Assembly: GCF_001514215.1 (NCBI RefSeq)
Contig: NZ_KQ948877.1
Span: forward strand, 1-64,000
DNA length: 64,000 nt
Source of the DNA: Streptomyces bungoensis
GTDB taxonomy: Bacteria > Actinomycetota > Actinomycetes > Streptomycetales > Streptomycetaceae
Reading direction: 5' to 3'
The notes beneath the pieces were generated by a model that did not search any database, was not told where the DNA came from, and was given only the letters and a program-made list of their open reading frames with translations. The number at the start of each line of letters is the position of its first letter. Within the stretch, counting starts at the first letter, position 1. Shown here one piece after another: positions 1 to 7,741 of this stretch. The translations under genes were made by a program, and so were the position numbers.

Positions 1-10
1 AATCATTGAG

Positions 11-40
11 AAAGGCCCACGCCGCATGGCGTGGGCCTTT
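11..40. terminator. Rho-independent-type terminator hairpin
   Basis: A perfect 13-bp inverted repeat (AAAGGCCCACGCC / GGCGTGGGCCTTT) with a 4-nt loop ends in TTT on the plus strand and begins with AAA, so it can act in both directions. It lies just beyond the stop codon of the minus-strand DUF58 gene, so it probably ends that operon and possibly a gene outside the window. Confidence 0.85.
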
Positions 41-67
41 CTGCGTTCCCAGGAAAAAAACCGCCGC

Positions 68-1378
68 TCACAGGCGGCCGGCCGCCTTCAGAGCCAGATA
101 CGCATCCGCCAGTGCCGGGGCGAAATCATCCGGTGTCGCGTCCACGACCGTCACCCCATGACGACGGAGCTGCTCCGCCGTACGCTGACGCTCGCTCTGC
201 GCCTGAGCCGCCGCGGCGGCCTCGTACACCGCCTCGGCATCCCCTCGCGCCTGCGCCATACGGGCGATCCGGGGATCGGCGACCGAGGCGACGAGGATGG
301 TGTGGCGTTGGGTGAGCTGCGGGAGCACCGGCAGGAGCCCCTGCTCGACCGGCGCCGCGTCGAGCGTCGTGAGCAGCACGATCAGGGAGCCACGCGGAGC
401 CGTCCGCAGAGCCGTCGCCGTCAGACCGCGGGCATCGGTCTCGACGAGCTCCGGTTCGAGCGTCGCCATCGCGTTGACGAGGGACGGCAGGAGATCGCCG
501 GCGGAGCGGCCCTGGACGAGGGCGCGCACACGACGGTCGTAGGCGAGCAGGTCGACACGGTCACCGGCGCGGGAGGCCAGCGCCGCCAGGAGCAGGGCCG
601 CGTCCAGCGAGGCGTCCAGACGGGGAGCGTCACCGACGCGACCGGCCGACGTCCGTCCCGTGTCCAGGACGAGGACGATGTGGCGGTCCCGTTCCGGCCG
701 CCACGTGCGGACGGCCACCGTGGACTGGCGGGCGGTGGCGCGCCAGTCGATGGAACGGGTGTCGTCGCCCGGTACGTACTCGCGCAGGCTGTCGAACTCG
801 GTGCCCTCACCGCGGGTCAGCACGCTGGTGCGTCCGTCCAGTTCGCGCAGTCGCGCGAGTTTCGACGGCAGGTGCTTGCGGCTGGTGAACGGGGGCAGGA
901 CCCGGACCGTCCAGGGCACCTTGTGGGCGCCCTGACGGCAGAAGAGGCCGAGCGGGCCGTAGGAGCGGATCGTCACGCGGTCGGCCTGGCGGTCGCCGCG
1001 GCGGGTGGGACGCAGCCGGGTCGTCACGCGCCGGCGCTCGCCGGCCGGAACGGTGACGCGGTGCCGGGAGCCCTCGATCTCGGTGCCGGGCTGCCAGCTG
1101 CTCGGCGGCCACGCGTCCCGCAGACGTGCCCGCAGGAGGCGGCGCGACGGATTGGTGATCGTCAGCGTGACGCCGGCAGCCTCGCCGAGCCGGGTGGAGG
1201 TGTCACCGGAGCGGGACAGGACGAGCCGTCGTACGGGGGCCGCGAGTGCGTAGTCGCAGGCGCAGGCCAGTGCCAGGGAGCCGTTGACCGCGAGGAGCCC
1301 GGTCCAGCCGGGTTCCAGGATGCCGACGGGGAGGGAGCCGAGTGCCGCGAGGAGGGCGGCGCGTCCGGTGAGAGCCAT
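68..1378 (-). CDS. DUF58 domain protein (VWA-like), last gene of MoxR operon
   Basis: 436-residue protein of the DUF58 family, which commonly partners MoxR AAA+ ATPases. Two hydrophobic stretches lie at the N-terminus (about residues 1-50), placing it at the membrane. The family signature is clear: a segment reading GEGTEFDSLREYVPGDD is followed by IDWRATAR, and then a von Willebrand-A-like fold begins with the metal-site-like strand VLVLDTGR. The ATG overlaps the stop of the MoxR gene by one base (TGATG), which implies translational coupling. Function is inferred only from the MoxR/DUF58 pairing: a chaperone-assisted metal-binding adaptor, possibly in envelope assembly. No catalytic role can be read from the sequence. 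Confidence 0.85.
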   Translation of the reverse strand: MALTGRAALLAALGSLPVGILEPGWTGLLAVNGSLALACACDYALAAPVRRLVLSRSGDTSTRLGEAAGVTLTITNPSRRLLRARLRDAWPPSSWQPGTEIEGSRHRVTVPAGERRRVTTRLRPTRRGDRQADRVTIRSYGPLGLFCRQGAHKVPWTVRVLPPFTSRKHLPSKLARLRELDGRTSVLTRGEGTEFDSLREYVPGDDTRSIDWRATARQSTVAVRTWRPERDRHIVLVLDTGRTSAGRVGDAPRLDASLDAALLLAALASRAGDRVDLLAYDRRVRALVQGRSAGDLLPSLVNAMATLEPELVETDARGLTATALRTAPRGSLIVLLTTLDAAPVEQGLLPVLPQLTQRHTILVASVADPRIARMAQARGDAEAVYEAAAAAQAQSERQRTAEQLRRHGVTVVDATPDDFAPALADAYLALKAAGRL

Positions 1379-2370
1379 CAGCGGGGGACCGGGACGTGGG
1401 CGAGGATCGCGTTGATCACCGAGTCGGCGGTCACGCCCTCCATCTCGGCCTCGGGGCGCAGCTGGATCCGGTGGCGCAGGGTGGGCAGGGCGAGTGCCTT
1501 CACGTCGTCGGGCTGGACGTAGTCGCGGCCGGTCAGCCAGGCCCAGGCGCGCGAGGTGGCGAGCAGGGCCGTGGCGCCGCGCGGCGAGACGCCGAGGGTG
1601 AGGGAGGGCGACTCGCGGGTGGCGCGGCAGATGTCCACCACATAGGCGGTGATCTCGGGGGAGACGGTCGTCTTCGCCACCGCGGCCCGGGCCGCCTCGA
1701 GGTCGGCCGGGCCGGCGACGGGGCGCACGCCGGCGGCGCGCAGGTCGCGGGGGTTGAAGCCGGAGGCGTGGCGGGTGAGGACGTCGATCTCGTCCTGGCG
1801 GGAGGGCAGCGGGATGGTCAGCTTGAGGAGGAAGCGGTCCAGTTGGGCTTCGGGGAGGGGGTAGGTGCCCTCGTACTCGACCGGGTTCTGCGTCGCGGCG
1901 ACCAGGAACGGGTCGGGGAGCGGGCGGGGCGTGCCGTCGACCGTGACCTGGCGCTCCTCCATGGCCTCCAGCAGCGAGGACTGGGTCTTGGGCGGGGTCC
2001 GGTTGATCTCGTCCGCCAGGAGGAGGTTGGTGAAGACCGGACCCGGCTGGAAGGAGAACTCGGCCGTGCGGGTGTCGTAGACGAGAGAGCCGGTGACGTC
2101 GCTCGGCATGAGGTCGGGGGTGAACTGGACGCGCTTGGTGTCGAGTTCGAGTGCGGACGCGAGTGCCCGGACGAGCAACGTTTTGGCGACCCCGGGGACT
2201 CCTTCCAGGAGAACGTGTCCGCGGCAGAGGAGGGCGACGACGAGGCCGGTCACGGCGGGGTCCTGGCCGACCACGGCTTTGGCGATCTCGGTGCGCAGGG
2301 CTTCCAGGGAGGCTCGGGCGGTGCCCGCGTCCCCGGTGTTCCCGGCGTCGTCAGTGGTCGGGTCCATCAT
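1378..2370 (-). CDS. MoxR-family AAA+ ATPase
   Basis: 330-residue cytoplasmic AAA+ ATPase. Walker A is GVPGVAKT (residues 57-64), Walker B is LLLADE (about 116-121), and a sensor-1 ATQNP motif follows; these are typical of the MoxR branch. The length is normal for the family. It overlaps the upstream DUF4350 gene by 4 bp (ATGA) and the downstream DUF58 gene by 1 bp, so the genes are co-translated. MoxR proteins are thought to act as chaperones that mature or insert cofactors into partner complexes, often VWA/DUF58 proteins. The partner here is presumably the adjacent DUF58 protein; the final client is unknown. A second ATG lies one codon after the chosen start. Confidence 0.92.
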   Translation of the reverse strand: MMDPTTDDAGNTGDAGTARASLEALRTEIAKAVVGQDPAVTGLVVALLCRGHVLLEGVPGVAKTLLVRALASALELDTKRVQFTPDLMPSDVTGSLVYDTRTAEFSFQPGPVFTNLLLADEINRTPPKTQSSLLEAMEERQVTVDGTPRPLPDPFLVAATQNPVEYEGTYPLPEAQLDRFLLKLTIPLPSRQDEIDVLTRHASGFNPRDLRAAGVRPVAGPADLEAARAAVAKTTVSPEITAYVVDICRATRESPSLTLGVSPRGATALLATSRAWAWLTGRDYVQPDDVKALALPTLRHRIQLRPEAEMEGVTADSVINAILAHVPVPR

Positions 2371-3560
2371 GAACGGCGTACCTCTCTTTCGAGGGCGTCG
2401 AGGTGGTCGGTGAGGGCGATGAGGGCCGCGTCGTCGCCGGGGGGCGGCCCGAACAGGAGTGAACGCAGGTCCTGTCCGTCACCGTGGAGATGGGCGGACA
2501 GAGCGGGGAGCAGGGCCTCGGGCGCGTGTGCCTGGGCGACGGGGACGCCGACGAGGGGGGCGAGGCGCGTGCGGGTGGTGGAGCGAAGAGCGGTGGCCGC
2601 GCGGTCGCGTGCGTTGGCCTTGCGGTAGAGGCGGGCGCGGCCTTCGGTGGTCTCGGAGGCGCGGATCACGACGGGAAGTTTCTCGGGCACGAGGGCGCCG
2701 AACCGGCGTGCCCGCCAGAAGGCGGCGAGGGCCGCCGCGACGAACAACTGCAGGGTGCCCCACAGCCAGCCCGAGGGGAGCAGGTCGACGAAGGTCTCCC
2801 GGTCGCCCTTGGTGGCGGAGGCGTCGGAGAGCGAGGGGAGGTACCAGACCAGATGGGGGCGGGAGCCGAGGAGCTGAAGGGCGAGCGAGGCGTTGCCCTG
2901 ACTGCCGAGACGCTTGTTGTAGAGGATGGCGGGCGCGCCGAGTACGACGGTGTCACCGCCCCCGGAGGCGGCCGGGACGCGGAGCACGGTGGCGAGGCGC
3001 TGGCTGGGGTAGCAGGAGTCCGCGTCGAGGTGGGTGGTGGTGTAGCGGATGCCGCCGGTGTCGGCGCTGCCGGCCCGCCGGGCTTCGGGCAAGGTGCACT
3101 CGGGGGCGAAGGTCGAGCCGATGCTGGTGGCGGGATCCGCGGTGACACCGGGCGCGAGTCGCTCGATGGACCAGCTTCCGGCGGCGACGAGCACGGTGCG
3201 CCCACCGGAGGCCGCGGTCGCCGCGTGCAGACGGGACTGCTGCCGGTGGGTCAGGCGGTCGGGGGCGGCGACCAGGAGTGTGGTGTCCGGGCCGGCGGCG
3301 GCGCGCGCCGCGCCGAGCGAGGTGACGACACGCGTGGAGACCCCCCGGTCGGCGAGGAGTTCGGCGACGGCACGGCTGCCGTAGGGGTCCACGGAGCGCG
3401 GGTCGAGTTCCCCGTGCCGGACCTGGGAGCGGACGGCGGCCATGACGAAGGCCGCGACCAGGATGAGGACGGCGGCGACGGCGATGCCCCGCCCGCGGGT
3501 CCATACCTGGCGGGTGGTGGGCGACGTCGAAGTGGCCGGCAGGGTGGCCGCGTCGGTCAT
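2367..3560 (-). CDS. DUF4350 domain membrane protein
   Basis: 397-residue protein with an N-terminal membrane helix (about residues 24-44, GIAVAAVLILVAAF) and a second hydrophobic segment near residue 270 (LFVAAALAAFWRARRF). The intervening domain looks extracytoplasmic and resembles a GATase-like/IFT52-type fold (family knowledge): it contains the phrases SRAVAELLADRGV and TTLLVAAPDRLT. The C-terminal part is probably cytosolic. It is the third gene of the five-gene minus-strand operon and overlaps its neighbours by 4 bp on each side. DUF4350 proteins regularly occur with MoxR-DUF58-DUF4129 cassettes in actinomycetes; no biochemical role is established. Confidence 0.8.
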   Translation of the reverse strand: MTDAATLPATSTSPTTRQVWTRGRGIAVAAVLILVAAFVMAAVRSQVRHGELDPRSVDPYGSRAVAELLADRGVSTRVVTSLGAARAAAGPDTTLLVAAPDRLTHRQQSRLHAATAASGGRTVLVAAGSWSIERLAPGVTADPATSIGSTFAPECTLPEARRAGSADTGGIRYTTTHLDADSCYPSQRLATVLRVPAASGGGDTVVLGAPAILYNKRLGSQGNASLALQLLGSRPHLVWYLPSLSDASATKGDRETFVDLLPSGWLWGTLQLFVAAALAAFWRARRFGALVPEKLPVVIRASETTEGRARLYRKANARDRAATALRSTTRTRLAPLVGVPVAQAHAPEALLPALSAHLHGDGQDLRSLLFGPPPGDDAALIALTDHLDALEREVRRS

Positions 3561-4339
3561 TCGGCGGCTCCCGGGCGGTGCTGGTCCGTGCTGGGGGCGC
3601 TAGCGGCGAGGACCGGCCTGCTGCGTTCCAGGTCCCGGTCGAGTTCGGCGATGCGCTGGTACGAGGGCTCGTCGGCGCTGCGGCCGCCGTACGTGACGTC
3701 GTCGAACTCCCGGGCGGCGGAGCGTAGCCGGTCCCGGTGCCCGGGGAGGGCGCGGCCGGCCTCGGCGGCCGATTCGTCGGCGGTGCGGCCCGGTCGGTCG
3801 TCGAGCAGGGCCCGCTCCTCCAGGGAGCGGACGATCGCCCGCATGCGCTCCTGGACGGCCTGGTTCCAGTGGCCCTGGGCGGCGTGCGCCTCGCTGGCCG
3901 CGCGGTGTTCGGCGGCGCTGCGGGGACGGTTCTCGAAGAGGGCCGCCGTGGAGACGGGCCCGCGCCGCGGGGTGCCCAGGCGCCACCAGAGGGCGGCCAG
4001 CACGACGAGGACGAAGAGGACGACGACGACCAGGCCGAGCGTGCCGCCCGGGGTCGCCGAGGCGGCCCGGTCGAGCAGCCTGCCGACCCAGTCCCAGAAG
4101 GCGTCGAGGGCACGCTGGATCAGGCCGGGGTCGTTCTCGTGGTACATCCGCTTGGACAGCTCGCGGCGCGCCGCCTCCCGCGCGGGGTCGCGCGGTGTGG
4201 TCACGGGCGGCTCGCCGCCGGAGCCGCCGGCCGCCGCCGCGGTCGCGTGGGCGGCGGCGAGCAGGCGTCGTGCGGCCGGTCCGGCGGCGCCCGGCAGTGC
4301 TGCGGGTACGGCCGTGAGAACTCCCCCCGCCAGGTTCAC
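3557..4339 (-). CDS. DUF4129 domain membrane protein
   Basis: 260 residues when started at the GTG at 4339, which lies four bases after the stop of the upstream gene and is preceded by GGGGAG at suitable spacing. An upstream ATG at 4390 would add 17 residues and overlap that gene by 47 bp, which looks less likely. The protein has an N-terminal hydrophobic region, a central transmembrane segment (about residues 105-130, GLVVVVLFVLVVLAALWW), and a C-terminal cytosolic DUF4129 segment with the tail motif REFDDVTYGGRSAD. DUF4129 is seen in transglutaminase-like and MoxR-associated operons and may be a structural adaptor. Function is unknown. Confidence 0.8.
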   Translation of the reverse strand: MNLAGGVLTAVPAALPGAAGPAARRLLAAAHATAAAAGGSGGEPPVTTPRDPAREAARRELSKRMYHENDPGLIQRALDAFWDWVGRLLDRAASATPGGTLGLVVVVLFVLVVLAALWWRLGTPRRGPVSTAALFENRPRSAAEHRAASEAHAAQGHWNQAVQERMRAIVRSLEERALLDDRPGRTADESAAEAGRALPGHRDRLRSAAREFDDVTYGGRSADEPSYQRIAELDRDLERSRPVLAASAPSTDQHRPGAAE

Positions 4340-4343
4340 CGCA

Positions 4344-5762
4344 TCAGCTCCCCGGGACGGGGCCGGGGGCGGCACCGGGGGTCTGGACACCGGCGGCGCG
4401 GGCCAGTTCGAGGTCGAGGGCCTCGCGGCGGATGCGCTGGTCGATGTACAGGAGCACGGTGACGCCCGCGTTGATCGGGAGGGTGACCATGGAGCCGATC
4501 ACCGCACCGATGCCGCTGACGACGAGGAACGTCCAGCCCGGGTTCTGGCTCTGGGCGGCGAAGAGGCTCATCATGCCGTCGCCCTGGCCACCGCCGCCGG
4601 AGGCCGCAGCCGCGATGAACCGGAAGGGGACCTCGACGATGCCCGCGACGATGTTGGCGATGAGACCGGCGAGGAGCTGGATGCCGAGGACACGCCACCA
4701 GGAGCCGCGCACCAGCTTCGCGGAGCGGCTCATCGACTTCACGACGCCCTGCCGCTCCAGCATCAGGGCCGGCGAGGCAAGCGAGAAGCGGACCGCCAGC
4801 CATGCCGCGACGACGAGGGCCGCGAGGATGCCCACGACGAACAGGGCGATGGCGGCTCCTTGGCTGCCGCCGGCCACCCCGACGACGAAGCCGGGCAGCA
4901 TGCCGCAGAAGATCACGCCGAACGAGATCAGGCCCAGCAGGAACAGCAGCCCGAACAGCTTGGGGACCTGCGAGCGGGCTTCGCGCCAGGCCTCTCCGAC
5001 GCTGACCGGCCTGCCGAGGACGGCACGGCTGGTGACGGTCGTGAGCAGGGCGGTCGCGATGATGCTGCCGACCACGGCGATGAGTCCCACCGCCACGAGA
5101 CCGGTCATGACCGTGCCGAAGGCCCGGAATATCTCACTGGCGGAGGCGCTGGGGTCGTTGAGGGTGTCGACGGTCCCGCTGTCGCCCAGGACGAGACCCT
5201 GCAGGAGGATCATGCCGACGTTGATGAGGACCGCGACCGTCAGCGAGATGCCCAGTACCGTGCGCCAGTAGGTGCGCATGGTGGAGACGGCGCCGTCGAG
5301 GATCTCCCCGACGCCGAGCGGGCGCAGCGGGATGACGCCGGGCTTGGCGGCCGGCGGGGGGCCGCCCCATCCGCCGCCCCAGGCTCCGTAACCGCCGGGA
5401 GGGCCACCGGGAGCGCCGTGACCCCCGTGTCCGCCGGGGGGACCACCGTATCCGCCCCATCCGCCGCCCGCGCCGGGGCCGCCGGGCTGTCCTGCGCCCC
5501 AGCCGGGGCCGGGCGGCGGGGGTGGAGGGGCCTGGCCCGGGCTCGGGGGGCCGGTGGGCGCGGACCACTGGCCCGCCGGCGGCTGCTGGTCGGACCACTT
5601 CGCGCCTGGGCCCTGCGGATGCGTGCCGGGCTGCGCGGACGGCGCGGCGGGGCCGGCGGGGTCCGGACGGTCGGCGGGTTCGGCGGGGCCGGACGCGCCG
5701 GGTTCCCGCCCGTCGGACGACGGGGCGGATCCGGGCGAGGCCCAGCCCGGAGTGTCAGTCAT
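4344..5762 (-). CDS. Polytopic membrane protein with Pro/Gly-rich N-terminus (GPDPase-membrane-domain-like)
   Basis: 472-residue protein and first gene of the five-gene operon. Residues 1-150 are an extremely Gly/Pro-rich, low-complexity cytosolic segment. The remainder carries about six membrane helices, for example VLGISLTVAVLINVGMILLQ and LFGLLFLLGLISFGVIF, in the arrangement of the glycerophosphoryl-diester-phosphodiesterase membrane-domain family. The soluble phosphodiesterase domain is absent, so no enzyme activity is implied. The linker contains VIPLRPLGVGEILDGA, a motif frequent in this family. The intergenic space to the divergent mtnA is 140 bp and presumably holds both promoters. 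Role unknown; probably a membrane organiser for the MoxR cassette. Confidence 0.75.
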   Translation of the reverse strand: MTDTPGWASPGSAPSSDGREPGASGPAEPADRPDPAGPAAPSAQPGTHPQGPGAKWSDQQPPAGQWSAPTGPPSPGQAPPPPPPGPGWGAGQPGGPGAGGGWGGYGGPPGGHGGHGAPGGPPGGYGAWGGGWGGPPPAAKPGVIPLRPLGVGEILDGAVSTMRTYWRTVLGISLTVAVLINVGMILLQGLVLGDSGTVDTLNDPSASASEIFRAFGTVMTGLVAVGLIAVVGSIIATALLTTVTSRAVLGRPVSVGEAWREARSQVPKLFGLLFLLGLISFGVIFCGMLPGFVVGVAGGSQGAAIALFVVGILAALVVAAWLAVRFSLASPALMLERQGVVKSMSRSAKLVRGSWWRVLGIQLLAGLIANIVAGIVEVPFRFIAAAASGGGGQGDGMMSLFAAQSQNPGWTFLVVSGIGAVIGSMVTLPINAGVTVLLYIDQRIRREALDLELARAAGVQTPGAAPGPVPGS

Positions 5763-5902
5763 CGAAGCTCCTTCACGGTGCCCGTCCGCGGGCGCGGCGG
5801 CAGGTTGGCAGACATCGTGCCACGCGGTCGTCCCCGGGTGACCGGCCGCGGTGACGACCGCACTCCTTCAATTGTCCGCCGGATACAGGGCAGACTGACC
5901 GC

Positions 5903-7042
5903 ATGGCTGATCAGCACGCGCAATCAGGCGAGGACAAGCGGCCGACCGAGATACCTGCGATCCGATGGGAGGAACCACCCGAAGGTCCCGTCCTGGTCCT
6001 GCTCGACCAGACGAGGCTCCCGGTCGAGGAGGTCGAGCTGGTGTGCACGGACGCGCCGGCGCTGGTGGAGGCGATCCGCACGCTCGCCGTGCGCGGGGCG
6101 CCGCTGCTCGGGATCGCGGGCGCGTACGGCGTCGCGCTCGCGGCCGCTCGGGGCTTCGACGTGGAGGACGCCGCACGGGCGATCGAGGGTGCCCGGCCGA
6201 CCGCGGTGAACCTCTCCGTCGGGGTGCGCAGGGCCGAGGCCGCGCACCGGGCGGCGCTGGGCACGACCGGGGACCCCACGGCGGCCGCCACCGCGGCGCT
6301 GGCCGCGGCGCGCGCGCTGCACCAGGAGGACGCCGCGGCCAGCGCCAGGATGGCGGCCCACGGACTGGCGCTGCTGGACGAGCTGCTGCCGGCCGGCGGG
6401 CACCGGATCCTGACCCACTGCAACAGCGGATCCCTGGTCTCCGGCGGGGAGGGGACGGCGTTCGCGGTGGCCCTCGCCGCGCACCGGCAGGGGCGGCTGC
6501 GGCGGCTGTGGGTGGACGAAACGCGTCCGTTGCTGCAAGGTGCTCGCCTGACGGCATACGAGGCGGCCCGCCACGGTATGGCGTACACCTTGCTCACCGA
6601 CAACGCGGCCGGTTCGCTGTTCGCGTCGGGTGAGGTGGACGCGGTGCTGGTCGGGGCGGACCGGATCGCGGCCGACGGTTCGGTGGCGAACAAGGTGGGG
6701 AGCTATCCGCTCGCGGTGCTCGCGCGGTACCACCATGTGCCGTTCATCGTGGTGGCACCGGTGACGACGGTGGATCCGGGAACGCCCGACGGGGCGTCCA
6801 TCGAGGTGGAGCAGCGCCCGGGTTTCGAGGTGACCGAGATCACCGCGCCCCAGGTGCAGGTGACGGGAGCAGGAGGCGGGATTCCGGTGGCACCCCTGGG
6901 GACCCAGGCGTACAACCCGGCGTTCGACGTGACGCCGCCCGAGCTGGTGACGGCGATCGTCACCGAGGAGGGAGCCGTCTCGCCCGTGACCGCCGAGGCT
7001 CTCGTGGAGCTGTGTGCCAGGTCACGCCAGGTAACGATTTAG
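5903..7042 (+). CDS. mtnA: S-methyl-5-thioribose-1-phosphate isomerase
   Basis: 379-residue enzyme of the methionine salvage pathway. It isomerises 5-methylthioribose-1-phosphate to 5-methylthioribulose-1-phosphate in the cytosol. The catalytic cysteine sits in LTHCNSGSL (Cys173) and the catalytic aspartate in VGADRIAADGSVANKVG (Asp253), matching the eIF2B-related isomerase family. Length is normal. The chosen ATG lacks a clear Shine-Dalgarno sequence; the protein start MADQHAQSGEDKRPTEIPAIRW places the RWEEP-like family opening near residue 18. It ends 8 bp before mtrA, so mtrA is probably partly read from the mtnA transcript. No other salvage gene is in the window. Confidence 0.93.
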   Translation: MADQHAQSGEDKRPTEIPAIRWEEPPEGPVLVLLDQTRLPVEEVELVCTDAPALVEAIRTLAVRGAPLLGIAGAYGVALAAARGFDVEDAARAIEGARPTAVNLSVGVRRAEAAHRAALGTTGDPTAAATAALAAARALHQEDAAASARMAAHGLALLDELLPAGGHRILTHCNSGSLVSGGEGTAFAVALAAHRQGRLRRLWVDETRPLLQGARLTAYEAARHGMAYTLLTDNAAGSLFASGEVDAVLVGADRIAADGSVANKVGSYPLAVLARYHHVPFIVVAPVTTVDPGTPDGASIEVEQRPGFEVTEITAPQVQVTGAGGGIPVAPLGTQAYNPAFDVTPPELVTAIVTEEGAVSPVTAEALVELCARSRQVTI

Positions 7043-7046
7043 TTAA
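7019..7046 (+). promoter_or_regulatory. Candidate MtrA-type GTnAC repeat at the mtrA start
   Basis: The end of mtnA contains GTCAC (7021-7025), GTAAC (7031-7035) and GTTAA (7042-7046), i.e. three half-sites of the GTnAC type at 10- and 11-bp periods; the first two are embedded in CAGGTCACGC / CAGGTAACGA. Spaced GTnAC direct repeats are the kind of element reported for MtrA (and related GlnR) binding in Streptomyces. Its position directly before mtrA suggests autoregulation. This is inference from pattern and location. Confidence 0.5.
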
Positions 7047-7050
7047 TGGG

Positions 7051-7740
7051 ATGATGTCGTTTATGAAGGGAAGAGTCCTTGTCGTCGACGACGACACCGC
7101 ACTGGCCGAGATGCTCGGCATTGTGCTGCGTGGTGAAGGTTTTGAGCCGTCTTTCGTAGCCGACGGCGACAAGGCGCTGGCCGCTTTCCGGGAGACCAAG
7201 CCCGATCTGGTGCTGCTCGACCTGATGCTGCCCGGCCGGGACGGCATCGAGGTGTGCCGCCTGATCAGGGCTGAGTCCGGGGTGCCGATCGTGATGCTGA
7301 CGGCCAAGAGCGACACCGTCGACGTGGTCGTGGGCCTGGAGTCGGGCGCCGACGACTACATCGTGAAGCCGTTCAAGCCCAAGGAGCTGGTGGCCCGGAT
7401 CCGGGCGCGGCTGCGCAGGTCGGAGGAGCCGGCGCCGGAGCAGCTCACGATCGGTGACCTGGTCATCGACGTGGCCGGGCACTCGGTGAAGCGCGACGGC
7501 CAGTCGATAGCGCTGACCCCGCTGGAGTTCGACCTGCTGGTCGCGCTCGCGCGCAAGCCGTGGCAGGTGTTCACCCGCGAGGTGCTGCTCGAGCAGGTGT
7601 GGGGGTACCGGCACGCGGCGGACACGCGGCTCGTCAACGTGCACGTCCAGCGGCTGCGCTCCAAGGTCGAGAAGGACCCGGAGCGGCCGGAGATCGTGGT
7701 GACCGTCCGTGGTGTCGGTTACAAGGCCGGACCGAGCTGA
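7051..7740 (+). CDS. mtrA: DNA-binding response regulator MtrA
   Basis: 229-residue OmpR/PhoB-type response regulator. The receiver domain (residues about 7-120) has the acidic pocket VVDDD and phospho-acceptor Asp57 in LVLLDLMLPGRDG, with the conserved Lys in VKPFKPKEL. The winged-helix domain (about 135-228) shows LTPLEFDLLVALA and the closing VRGVGYKAG. It is near identical to what is known of MtrA, the conserved actinobacterial regulator of development, cell division and wall/osmotic genes. ATGs at 7051, 7054 and 7063 are all possible; none has a strong ribosome site. It sits 8 bp after mtnA and 1 bp before mtrB, forming the canonical mtrA-mtrB-lpqB operon. Confidence 0.96.
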   Translation: MMSFMKGRVLVVDDDTALAEMLGIVLRGEGFEPSFVADGDKALAAFRETKPDLVLLDLMLPGRDGIEVCRLIRAESGVPIVMLTAKSDTVDVVVGLESGADDYIVKPFKPKELVARIRARLRRSEEPAPEQLTIGDLVIDVAGHSVKRDGQSIALTPLEFDLLVALARKPWQVFTREVLLEQVWGYRHAADTRLVNVHVQRLRSKVEKDPERPEIVVTVRGVGYKAGPS

Positions 7741-7741
7741 C

